A DNA stretch of 64,000 nucleotides from Marinobacter halophilus (GTDB lineage: Bacteria; Pseudomonadota; Gammaproteobacteria; Pseudomonadales; Oleiphilaceae): assembly GCF_003007685.1 (NCBI RefSeq), contig NZ_PXNN01000013.1, positions 62,001-126,000 on the forward strand. Reading direction: 5' to 3'. The translations under genes were made by a program, and so were the position numbers. Below the pieces are notes generated by a model that was not told the origin of the DNA, did no database searches, and was given only the letters and a program-made list of their open reading frames with translations. How positions within the stretch are numbered: the first letter of the stretch is position 1; every line of letters starts with the position of its first letter. Positions 25,786-33,474 of this stretch are shown here, in pieces.

Positions 25786-26958
25786 TCAGCCTGCGACGCG
25801 TTTAAGGGAAAACGTTCGGGGCTCTTCGCCGGTGGCGTAATGCTTGCGCACGAAGCCTCCCAGGTTGCGGTGGTAGCCGCTTTTATGCAGCAGGTTCGAT
25901 ATCGGCACGCCGGCGTTAATGGCATCCAGCCGGTAGCGCCATTCCAGCGGCAAGGTCAGGTCGCAGCGCTGGTTGATGGTTTTTTCGATGTCGGCCAGTG
26001 ACAGGCTGGCGCGCTTTTCATAGCCGTCGACCACCACCAGTACCGGGCATTCGTCCGCGAGCCACTCGCGCATGTCTTTGAGCAAAGATTCGGTGGCCTG
26101 CACCTGGTCTACCGCCGGGTGAATCACATTGATCACCCGGCTGAGACTGGCGCCGATGGCCTTCAGCCAGGCCTGGGTGTGGGCCGAATCGACCCGGATA
26201 ACCAGGTGATCAAACAGGCCCGCCAGCTGGGTGATGGCGATGTACAGATCCGCCGCCGAGTCTCCGTGCAGCAGGTCCGCGCCGACCTGGCCAGACAACA
26301 GGCGCAGGCCCGGCTGGTATTCCTCAAGCGCGGTTTCGATAAACGAGCGGTCGATGCTGTCGCCCTGGGTGATCAACTCATCCATGGTCAACCGGCTGAG
26401 GTTGTCGAAGTAGAAGGTTCGATTGGGCTCGGAACTGGTGTCCAGAGCCAGCAGCGTTTTGCCGGCGTGGAACTCGTTCAGTTCAGCGACAAAGTTCTGA
26501 CTGAAAAACCGGGCATCCACCACCGGCGACGCCGAGGTGACCAGCGTGATCATGCCCCGGCTCACTCGGGCACTGTTGACGGTAACGGCGGCACTGTCTG
26601 CTACCCGGCGAACGCGTTCCAGGGCGGTGTCTGAGTCTACGCCGGTGATCAGGCAGTCGCGGGCGCCAGCCCGCATGATGTTGAGCAGAAGGTCTTGCGA
26701 CAGGCGGTGGGCAACCCCCACCAGTTGGGCGCCCACGCAGGCTTTCTGGATGGCGGCGAAGACTTTCAGGGCGCGGTTGGCGTCTTTGTCGTCTATGGCC
26801 ACAATAACCACCGGCGTGCCGGTGGCCTGCACCAGGCGGCTGACCCGGGAAAGGTCGGTAGAGCTGACGCATTCCAGGTGCCACTCAGCGCCCAGTGCGC
26901 GCTCGAGCCAGACCCGGGCGCCTACGTCGTCTGCTACACAGATTATGGTTTCACTCAT
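25786..26958 (-). CDS. tadZ: Tad localisation protein TadZ/CpaE
   Basis: 390 residues. An N-terminal receiver-like fold (ETIICVADDVGARVWLERALG...VVIVAIDDKDANRALKVFAAIQ) is followed by a MinD/ParA-like domain in which the P-loop is degenerate: the position expected for the Walker lysines reads TSASPVVDARFFSQNF. TadZ proteins place the Tad machine at its cellular site. The degenerate P-loop suggests weak or no ATP hydrolysis, as in some other TadZ/CpaE proteins. Lies between the secretin and ATPase genes. Confidence 0.87.
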   Translation of the reverse strand: MSETIICVADDVGARVWLERALGAEWHLECVSSTDLSRVSRLVQATGTPVVIVAIDDKDANRALKVFAAIQKACVGAQLVGVAHRLSQDLLLNIMRAGARDCLITGVDSDTALERVRRVADSAAVTVNSARVSRGMITLVTSASPVVDARFFSQNFVAELNEFHAGKTLLALDTSSEPNRTFYFDNLSRLTMDELITQGDSIDRSFIETALEEYQPGLRLLSGQVGADLLHGDSAADLYIAITQLAGLFDHLVIRVDSAHTQAWLKAIGASLSRVINVIHPAVDQVQATESLLKDMREWLADECPVLVVVDGYEKRASLSLADIEKTINQRCDLTLPLEWRYRLDAINAGVPISNLLHKSGYHRNLGGFVRKHYATGEEPRTFSLKRVAG

Positions 26959-26972
26959 CGGTGCCTTTCCTT

Positions 26973-28169
26973 TTACCAGCTCAGTCCGCTTTCGATTGGT
27001 TCGCCCGCCTTGCGGGCGTTGACGACCATGTCCAGCCAGCCGGTGCTGCTGTACTCGTATTCTTTACCAAAGTTGCGGACCTCGGCCGGCAGCTTTTGTT
27101 GAGGGCTCACCAGCCGGGGTGTGACCACCATGATCAGCTCTTTGTCTTCAGAGGCGACCCGGTCTGACCGGAAGAAGGCGCCCAGTATGGGCAGGTTGCC
27201 CAGCCCCGGTACCCGATCACTGCGGTTGGTGGTCGACCGGCTGACCAGCCCACTGATGATGAAGCTTTCTCCGGAGGCCATAGACACCATGGTTTCCGTG
27301 CGGCGAATGCGCAGGCCGGGAACCGACACGCCGCCGGTCGACACGCCCGAGGAGAAATCCAGCTCGCTGACTTCCGGGGCCACTTTCAGAATAATCTGAT
27401 CTTCACTGATCACGGTGGGGGTCAGCGCCAGGCTGACACCAAACTCTTTGAAGGTGATCTGGACATCGCCGTCTCGGGAAGACACCGGAATGGGGAATTC
27501 ACCGCCGGAGAGAAAGGTGGCGGTCTGGCCACTCAGGCTGACCAGCGAGGGCTCCGCCAGGGTGTAGGCAAAGCCGCCGGATTCCAGTGCGTTGATGATG
27601 CTCAGGGAACTGGAGCCAAAACTGAACAGGTTGAAGCCCTCGGCACCCAGGCCGGCCGCCGCTGCATCCGCCGGCCCGAAACCGCGCGCTCCGCTGCCCG
27701 GAGGCGCGATGGTGACGCTGGAACTGCCACCGTTGAACAGCCGGGAGTAATACACACCCAGGGTGTTCAGCTCAGACCGGTTGACTTCCACCACGCGAAT
27801 GTCGGTTTGCACTTGCATGGGCAAGGGGCTTTTGGCGCCCAGCAGGTCTGATACTCGGAAGTTGCTCTGGTGCGGTGCGCCCTCGCCTTTCAGCCAGGCC
27901 CGGACAATCGCCGACCCCTGGGCTTCAGCGGTCACCAGCACTTCCCGGTTGCCGGTGGCGGTCACCGACACCACATCCGGGTTGGACACGGAGATTTTCT
28001 CCAGCGGCTTCATAAAGCTCAGTACGTGCTGCTCACCGGGCGCGATCGACACGCGATCGGTATCCGCCAGGGCCGGGGCCGCGAGCAGGCACATCAGCAG
28101 GGCAAGCCAGCTTTTCGGTGGCGGCACGGAACGACGGCCCCAGTGAATAGAGCTGTGATCAGCGAACAT
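26973..28169 (-). CDS. rcpA: Tad pilus secretin RcpA/CpaC
   Basis: Outer-membrane secretin channel of the Flp pilus, 398 residues. ATG 28169 has AAGGAGCG upstream and yields a signal peptide (SWLALLMCLLAAPALA); a longer upstream frame to 28385 is arginine-rich, lies inside rcpC and is not used. Domains: pilus/BON-like N-domain (ISVSNPDVVSVTATGNREVLVTA), then a secretin domain with VSLSGQTATFLSGGEFPIPV and VPGLGNLPILGAFFRSD, the usual C-terminal secretin signature. It overlaps rcpC by 11 bp. Confidence 0.94.
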   Translation of the reverse strand: MFADHSSIHWGRRSVPPPKSWLALLMCLLAAPALADTDRVSIAPGEQHVLSFMKPLEKISVSNPDVVSVTATGNREVLVTAEAQGSAIVRAWLKGEGAPHQSNFRVSDLLGAKSPLPMQVQTDIRVVEVNRSELNTLGVYYSRLFNGGSSSVTIAPPGSGARGFGPADAAAAGLGAEGFNLFSFGSSSLSIINALESGGFAYTLAEPSLVSLSGQTATFLSGGEFPIPVSSRDGDVQITFKEFGVSLALTPTVISEDQIILKVAPEVSELDFSSGVSTGGVSVPGLRIRRTETMVSMASGESFIISGLVSRSTTNRSDRVPGLGNLPILGAFFRSDRVASEDKELIMVVTPRLVSPQQKLPAEVRNFGKEYEYSSTGWLDMVVNARKAGEPIESGLSW

Positions 28170-29058
28170 AGACGCTCCTTGAGCCGGAACCTTCGTAAAT
28201 TTTGACCTCTTGCGCAGGCTTTCTGGCCGGGGCTTTTCTCTGCTGAGGGGCCGGCGCGGGTTTGGCACGAGCGACCGGGCGAATGTCTGCCATAAGCGTG
28301 ACCTGCTGATCATCCGCCGGAGGTGTTTGCGCCGCGCCGGCCTCAAGCGCAACGGCCGGGCTATCTTCGGGTTTCGACGCAACAAAATTCAGGCGGGCTT
28401 CGGCAGCCGCCAGCACCAGGCGCGCAACGTCTTTCTCAGGTACGGACAGAACCATGGTTTGGTTGCGGCGCTGATTGTCATCGCCACTGTCGCTGCCCGG
28501 CTCCAGCGTTCCCCTGACCGCCAGCACCTCGACATTTCGCAGGAGCCGCGCGGTACCGGCATCGGCACTACCGGCGCCTCGGAAGGTGCCGTAGATGTCG
28601 ACGTGATCTCCAGGCTGAATCATGCCGCCAATACTGGACAGTGACGTCAGCTCGACCGCCATGGCCCGCACACCGTCGCGAAGCGACAGTTGCAGTGGTG
28701 TACCGCCACTGATCAGATCTTGCGACAACAGCATGCCGGCCCGCAGGGGGCGGCTGATGGTGTCACCAAAAGGGGCATCGCCCGCCGGTATGCTGCTGGC
28801 CAACTCCACAGGCAGCTCGAATTCCTGAACGTGCTCGGCTTCAAGCGTGGTGCCCGCGTCCAGATCAACCACGGCCACCAGATATCGGTACACCGGTGCC
28901 TGGTCTTCCGGCGATGGAGTGGACTGGGCATCTGGGTGTTCCGCCGCCGGCTTGGGCGACACGGCACTTGGCGCCTGCATCAGGCCGTAAACCGCCAGGC
29001 CAATGGCCAATAAGGCCAGAACCAGAGACGGCACTGCGTAAATGAATTTTGTCCTCAT
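28159..29058 (-). CDS. rcpC: Tad pilus assembly protein RcpC/CpaB
   Basis: 299 residues. N-terminal membrane anchor (FIYAVPSLVLALLAIGLAVYGLMQA), then a SAF/beta-clip domain (VDLDAGTTLEAEHVQEFELP...RPLRAGMLLSQDLISGG) and the RcpC region LTSLSSIGGMIQPGDHVDIYGT. The C-terminus is basic and proline-rich (KPAPAPQQRKAPARKPAQE), suggesting contact with peptidoglycan or another envelope partner. Found next to the secretin, as usual. Confidence 0.92.
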   Translation of the reverse strand: MRTKFIYAVPSLVLALLAIGLAVYGLMQAPSAVSPKPAAEHPDAQSTPSPEDQAPVYRYLVAVVDLDAGTTLEAEHVQEFELPVELASSIPAGDAPFGDTISRPLRAGMLLSQDLISGGTPLQLSLRDGVRAMAVELTSLSSIGGMIQPGDHVDIYGTFRGAGSADAGTARLLRNVEVLAVRGTLEPGSDSGDDNQRRNQTMVLSVPEKDVARLVLAAAEARLNFVASKPEDSPAVALEAGAAQTPPADDQQVTLMADIRPVARAKPAPAPQQRKAPARKPAQEVKIYEGSGSRSVYVR

Positions 29059-29116
29059 GTAACCTGTCCTTAGAGCTGGCAGTGTGGGCTTGCTGTGCCG
29101 GGCACCGGTGATGAGA

Positions 29117-29563
29117 TCAGAAGGCGATAGATGAGCGTGCCGTCAGTTGGCGGGGCATGGGTGGAAAGGCGCCAATACCCGGAAACCGGACCTGGGGCAG
29201 GAAGGAGGATTCGCCGGCGTCTGCCACCAGCATGCATTCCAGCAGTTGCACGCCGCCGGTACCGCCGTGATCAACCTGTTTGCACTCCCGGATGGACAGG
29301 TGGTCCGCCGAGGCCGCGGGCAGCCGGGCACTGAGCGCCGCCAACACCTCGCCGCTGTAAGCAATGGCACTCTCGGAGAAGGCTCCGTGTTCCCGGCGAT
29401 CCAGTGAGAACACGGAGGCGGCCGCCCGATCGACCGCCACCTGCATCTGGTACTTATTATAAAACAGTACACCGTATCCCGCCGCTCCGTAGACGATCGC
29501 TACGATCATCGGGAAGATCATCAGGAATTCCAGGGCGACGACGCCTCGATTCTTTTTTATCAT
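29117..29563 (-). CDS. tadE: TadE-like minor pseudopilin
   Basis: 148 residues from ATG 29563. The N-terminus MIKKNRGVVALEFLMIFPMIVAIVYG is the TadE-type prepilin motif, with the expected Gly/Glu pattern and a membrane helix. A longer frame to 29854 reads through the flp region out of frame and is not used. There are two cysteines in the C-terminal half (RECKQVD, LLECML), possibly a disulfide. TadE proteins are processed by a prepilin peptidase and needed for pilus assembly. Placed between flp and rcpC rather than next to tadG. Confidence 0.85.
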   Translation of the reverse strand: MIKKNRGVVALEFLMIFPMIVAIVYGAAGYGVLFYNKYQMQVAVDRAAASVFSLDRREHGAFSESAIAYSGEVLAALSARLPAASADHLSIRECKQVDHGGTGGVQLLECMLVADAGESSFLPQVRFPGIGAFPPMPRQLTARSSIAF

Positions 29564-29613
29564 AATTATGACAACCGGGTGTGGGGATTTCTGGGCCTGG
29601 CATAAGAAACGCT

Positions 29614-29832
29614 TTACCCGCCCGCGCCGTCCGGCGTTACCTGCGCCTCTCCCATCAGTGATTCGAATACGCCGACGATCATGCCGCCAATGGTATCCCC
29701 CTGAGTAATAACAACGCCCAGGATGATAACAATAACCGCTCCCAGCATAAGATATTCCAGCGAGGATGCACCTTTCTGCCGGGAACCCGGGAAGGATTTC
29801 GACAATGTGCTTTTGATTTCGGAAATGGTCAT
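29614..29832 (-). CDS. flp: Flp-type major pilin
   Basis: 72 residues from ATG 29832 with GGAGAG upstream. Leader MTISEIKSTLSKSFPGSRQKG, predicted cleavage after Gly before ASSLEYLMLGAVIVIILGVVI: the Flp motif with Glu at mature position 5 and Tyr next to it, then the hydrophobic helix. The mature protein has a short acidic tail (GEAQVTPDGAGG). First gene of the Tad run, 205 bp after the convergent end of nothing else on that strand, so its promoter should lie within 29833-30037. No TadV peptidase gene is in this locus. Confidence 0.94.
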   Translation of the reverse strand: MTISEIKSTLSKSFPGSRQKGASSLEYLMLGAVIVIILGVVITQGDTIGGMIVGVFESLMGEAQVTPDGAGG

Positions 29833-30037
29833 AAAAAACTCTCCAGTCATGCAAATAAATTCTTTATTTTTCTTGGTCTGGGTGATCCCGCCCCAAACGG
29901 ATGCGTACAGTATTACTGGGTCGATCCGATGATCATTCCCATTGTCACAATTTCATCGTAGCTGCAATATCCGGACAGGACATCGTTATAACTGAAAAAC
30001 TTTGTAAAGTTATTTGCCTGAATTCATACTTTTGTTG

Positions 30038-31420
30038 TTATCTGTGCCAACGGCCATCCCGCCAGAACTGATTGAGGTCCAGACCCCGCGCTATCACTTC
30101 TTCTTCTACGCACTCCCGGAGCACCCGGTACGCGGGCTCGCCCTTCTGTTTCTGCTGCCAGAAAATGGTGGCAAGGCGCCGTGCGAAAAACGGACAGGCG
30201 GCGCCTGGCTCGGCAAACTCGTAGCTCATTACCCGGGACGCCCCGAACAACGGCGCCAGCTGGCTCAGCTTGAAGTCTGGACCTTCCTGCTGGATGGCTT
30301 CGTAGATATCACGCCCAGACGCCGGGGCTGGCATGAACAAGCCGATGTCTTCCGGATAGCGGAACAGGTAACGCAGCAGGATAGAGGTGGGGGCATCAAT
30401 GCGCTGATCAGCCCGCTGGCGAAAGCGGTAAAAGGCCTTGATCTGGATGCCCAGAACCCAGTAAGACTCGGCACTGGTGAGCCCGAAGCTCTCTCTGAAC
30501 AAAGAAAACGGACTGTCATTCCGGCCCAGAATCGGGCGCGTGGCCCGGCTGTAGGCGGCCATTTTCTGATCAGACACGGCCGCGGTGTTGGTCCACTTAC
30601 CTTTCTCTATGGCCAGCTCCGGGCTGACATCCCGTGACGCGGCTTCGTCTTCCAGCACTTGCAGATAGTGCTGATCAAACCACTCACGGAAACGACGGTT
30701 GACTGCGGTCTCAAACTCAAACAACTGGTCGTCATTCATCCAGTCCGTTAATGAGTCCCGCTCCCGCAGCAAGGCCCAGCCCGTGGTGTTCGCCAGTGCC
30801 CGATGCACTTCGGCGGGCACCTGTGACTGCTTACCCACCAATGTTTGCAGCACACCGGCAAAGGCCTGGGCGTATTTGGTAACCACCAGCAACTGCAGCC
30901 GGGTAACGGGCAGCCCCGCACCCTGGGCGCCGTCCGCACCCTCAGCCAACATTTTATAGGAGGATATATAGGAGCGGCCAAACAGCGGAGCAAACCCGGC
31001 TTTGTTGGGCGCCCGGCCCTCGTCTGAGCCGCCGGAACCGGGCATGAAAGGCTGTAGCAGCGAAAACACCTCCGGATGCGACGGGCGCAGCGGTATCGGC
31101 ACCCAGTCCGGATGCTTCAGCAACAGCCGGACCAGAATGGCCTGATTTGGCCGCACGCCTGGCAGCTCTGCCACCACGTCATCTTCGCCGTCGACCAGGT
31201 CCAGGGTTTCGTCTGCGACAATGCCCCGGCCCACCGTTTCGATGGTGCTTTTTGCCCTTTTCAGCTGACTTAACCGGTTAAGCGGGACGTTCATTAACAT
31301 GGCCAGATCAAGATCCCGGATTTCACCACCGCCGAGGTAGCTTTCCAGTACTGCTTTGAAGCTCAACAGGGATTGACCATTGATCGGTTTTGATGGGTGA
31401 GTGAGTTCGCTTCTAGCCAT
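30038..31420 (-). CDS. Unknown protein with internal duplication, upstream of the Tad operon
   Basis: 460 residues, cytoplasmic, no signal or membrane segment, no family recognised. Two halves look related: about 90-175 (LVRLLLKHPDWVPIPL...FAPLFGRSYISSYKMLAEGA...LPVTRLQLLV) and about 345-440 (LLRYLFRYPEDIGLFM...LAPLFGASRVMSYEFAEPGA...CPFFARRLATIF). Each is preceded by a short helical stretch that could be DNA-binding (LAMLMNVPLNRLSQLKRA; ESYWVLGIQIKAFYRFRQRA). It is read in the same direction as flp, 206 bp upstream, and diverges from 31594. A regulator of the Tad operon is a guess from position and the helix pairs. Confidence 0.7.
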   Translation of the reverse strand: MARSELTHPSKPINGQSLLSFKAVLESYLGGGEIRDLDLAMLMNVPLNRLSQLKRAKSTIETVGRGIVADETLDLVDGEDDVVAELPGVRPNQAILVRLLLKHPDWVPIPLRPSHPEVFSLLQPFMPGSGGSDEGRAPNKAGFAPLFGRSYISSYKMLAEGADGAQGAGLPVTRLQLLVVTKYAQAFAGVLQTLVGKQSQVPAEVHRALANTTGWALLRERDSLTDWMNDDQLFEFETAVNRRFREWFDQHYLQVLEDEAASRDVSPELAIEKGKWTNTAAVSDQKMAAYSRATRPILGRNDSPFSLFRESFGLTSAESYWVLGIQIKAFYRFRQRADQRIDAPTSILLRYLFRYPEDIGLFMPAPASGRDIYEAIQQEGPDFKLSQLAPLFGASRVMSYEFAEPGAACPFFARRLATIFWQQKQKGEPAYRVLRECVEEEVIARGLDLNQFWRDGRWHR

Positions 31421-31593
31421 GTTTCTTGTTTATCCTTGCAGACTCTTTAGTATTATCCTTACTGATTCACAAACAGTAGGCTTTCATTTTTCTATCATAA
31501 TTTTCGATGTTACCATACGAAGCTGAACAGCCGACTCGGCACCTGACAACAACTTGCTGTTATCACGCTGGTTCTCCGGAGTAGCCAATTACT

Positions 31594-32190
31594 GTGTCTG
31601 CCATAGGTACCAAAACATTCTTTTTCTTTGAGGGCGAACAGCAGCCCGAGGAGTATACGGTCAGCAAGCCTGACTATTTCCAGGGCGCGGATTTTCAGCT
31701 TCCGCGCAAGGGCATTACCCTTTTGTACGGCAATAAGGGGCCTGGCAGCCTGATTGGTGCCGCTGTCCGTGAAAGTGCCAGCTCCGGCCTCGGCGTTTGC
31801 TTTGCCGACATTAAAGTAGACATCGGCGAGTGGGACAGCAACAAACATAAATTGTCGACCTTCAACTCTTGCCGTTTCCTTAACCTGCCGTCGCGGGCTA
31901 ACCGGGAAGTGCTCGACGACGTTAACCGGCACTGGAACCAGTGGCTGGACAACGAGTGCGCGCCCCGTGAAGATTTCCCACGCAAACCGTCTAACCGCAT
32001 GGATCTGCTTGATAGACTGGTCGAACAGGAGCCCTACCGGGAACTGAACGCCATAGCCTACGACGCCGTCACCCGCTTCGGCACCGCCAAGTTTGTCACC
32101 ATCTATAACCTTGACGCCATTCTGACGGACCAGATCACGGTTATTCCCCCTCAGACCAACCTTCGTTTCAGCCTTCCTGATCACACCTGA
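31594..32190 (+). CDS. Hypothetical protein
   Basis: 198 residues if GTG 31594 is the start; GGAG lies about 12 bases upstream, a long spacing, so the start is uncertain. Soluble, with no signal peptide. N-terminus TKTFFFFEGEQQPEEYTVSKPDYFQGADF and the loop LLYGNKGPGSLIGAAVRE are the only distinctive parts; GNKGPGS is not a true P-loop. The plus frame is favoured over the antisense frame of similar length because its residue composition is that of a normal globular protein. Divergent from the duplicated unknown protein. No function proposed. Confidence 0.55.
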   Translation: MSAIGTKTFFFFEGEQQPEEYTVSKPDYFQGADFQLPRKGITLLYGNKGPGSLIGAAVRESASSGLGVCFADIKVDIGEWDSNKHKLSTFNSCRFLNLPSRANREVLDDVNRHWNQWLDNECAPREDFPRKPSNRMDLLDRLVEQEPYRELNAIAYDAVTRFGTAKFVTIYNLDAILTDQITVIPPQTNLRFSLPDHT

Positions 32191-32305
32191 GCCCTCCGCG
32201 GTTAACGACTCCCTCACAATATTCTCTTCATTTTAGACACCCGGGCTCCGCCGGGAGTCCCGATGATCATTCTTTTGCCGAATGTAAAAGTTTGTAATCT
32301 TTTGT

Positions 32306-32333
32306 TTGAATATCGCATAATACAATTTATACT
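32306..32333 (+). promoter_or_regulatory. Predicted sigma-70 promoter of the OmpA-family gene
   Basis: TTGAAT at 32306-32311 and TATACT at 32328-32333 with a 16-bp spacer, 34 bp before the ATG; AAGGAG follows at about 32353. The region is AT-rich amid GC-rich sequence. Confidence 0.45.
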
Positions 32334-32366
32334 GGTTTTGAGTATTAATTACAAGGAGACGAACTC

Positions 32367-33458
32367 ATGCAACAACGCATTCTGGCTCTTGCTGCACTGT
32401 GTGGCGCCGCGCTGATTCCGGGCATGGCGGTAAGCGCCGAGAACTTCCCGATCAGCTACACCTCGGTAGGCGTGGAGGGAAGCTACGTTGACTCTGGCAA
32501 CTCCCGCAATAAATCGGCAGTGCAAGACAACCTGGACAATTATCTGGAAGGTGGCCTTAACCTTACCCACCAATTCAATCCAAACGTCAGTCTGTTTACT
32601 CAGGCCAGCTACGCCGAGCCAGAAACCCGGGTGAATAATGTCGATGTGGACCTCTGGCGCTTTTCACTCGGCGGCCGTGTGCACCCGGGCAAATTCCGGT
32701 TGGGCGGGTGGCGCCCGTTCGGGGGTGGCGGTTACAGCTACACCAACCTGGATATCGACGGTGGCGGCAGCAAGAACGAAGACAGCCTTTACCTGGAAGG
32801 CGGCCTGCAACGGATGATGGCCCCACGGTTCCTGTTTGAAGCCGGCGTGCGTGCGCGCACCGAATTGGAAGACGGCTATGTAGACGGCCAGTACTTCGCC
32901 GGTGTGCACTATCTATTCAACCGAAAATTCCCGGCGGCCCCCCGTTCAGACATTGCGATCAAGGCTAAGGCTGCGGTTGCACCGCCCAAGGATTCAGACG
33001 GTGACGGTGTCATCGACGAACTGGACAAGTGCCCCAACACGCCACAGGGCGCCCTGGTTGATGCCGACGGCTGCGCCAAGGAGCTGACCCGGGAAATTCG
33101 CGAAACGCTGTATGTGGAATTCGAGCATGACAAGACAGCCGTCCGCACGGAGTTCTTCCCGGAAATCGAAAAACTGGCCGAGGTAATGAGGCAGTACCCT
33201 TCCTCCACCATTCTGCTTGAAGGCCATACCGACAGCACCGGCCCCGCCAGCTACAACCAGCGGTTGTCGAAAAGCCGGGCCGATGCGGTGATGAAAGTGC
33301 TGATCGACGAGTTCGGCATTATGTCTGCCCGCATCACCACCACCGGCATGGGTGAATCCCAACCGGTTGCCTCGAACAGCAGCCCGGAAGGGCGTGCCCA
33401 AAACCGCCGCGTGGAGGCCATTGTCTCCGGCGAGCACACCGAAATCATGAAGAAGTAA
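32367..33458 (+). CDS. OmpA-family outer-membrane protein with TSP3-type repeat
   Basis: 363 residues. Signal peptide (LALAALCGAALIPGMAVSA), an N-terminal eight-strand-type beta-barrel region (about 25-190), a calcium-binding thrombospondin type 3 repeat (DSDGDGVIDELDKCPNTPQGALVDADGC, about 210-237), then an OmpA-like peptidoglycan-binding domain with ILLEGHTDSTGPASYNQRLSKSRADAV. It resembles OprF in layout. Expected to tie the outer membrane to the cell wall. The next gene, a large lipoprotein, follows after 16 bp on the same strand, so they form an operon. Confidence 0.92.
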   Translation: MQQRILALAALCGAALIPGMAVSAENFPISYTSVGVEGSYVDSGNSRNKSAVQDNLDNYLEGGLNLTHQFNPNVSLFTQASYAEPETRVNNVDVDLWRFSLGGRVHPGKFRLGGWRPFGGGGYSYTNLDIDGGGSKNEDSLYLEGGLQRMMAPRFLFEAGVRARTELEDGYVDGQYFAGVHYLFNRKFPAAPRSDIAIKAKAAVAPPKDSDGDGVIDELDKCPNTPQGALVDADGCAKELTREIRETLYVEFEHDKTAVRTEFFPEIEKLAEVMRQYPSSTILLEGHTDSTGPASYNQRLSKSRADAVMKVLIDEFGIMSARITTTGMGESQPVASNSSPEGRAQNRRVEAIVSGEHTEIMKK

Positions 33459-33474
33459 AGCACAGGACGCGACC

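Noticed and set aside
31510-32217. 235-codon open frame on the minus strand opposite 31594-32190
   Set aside because: The plus-strand frame has more normal residue composition; the minus frame has no recognisable domain. Only moderate certainty.
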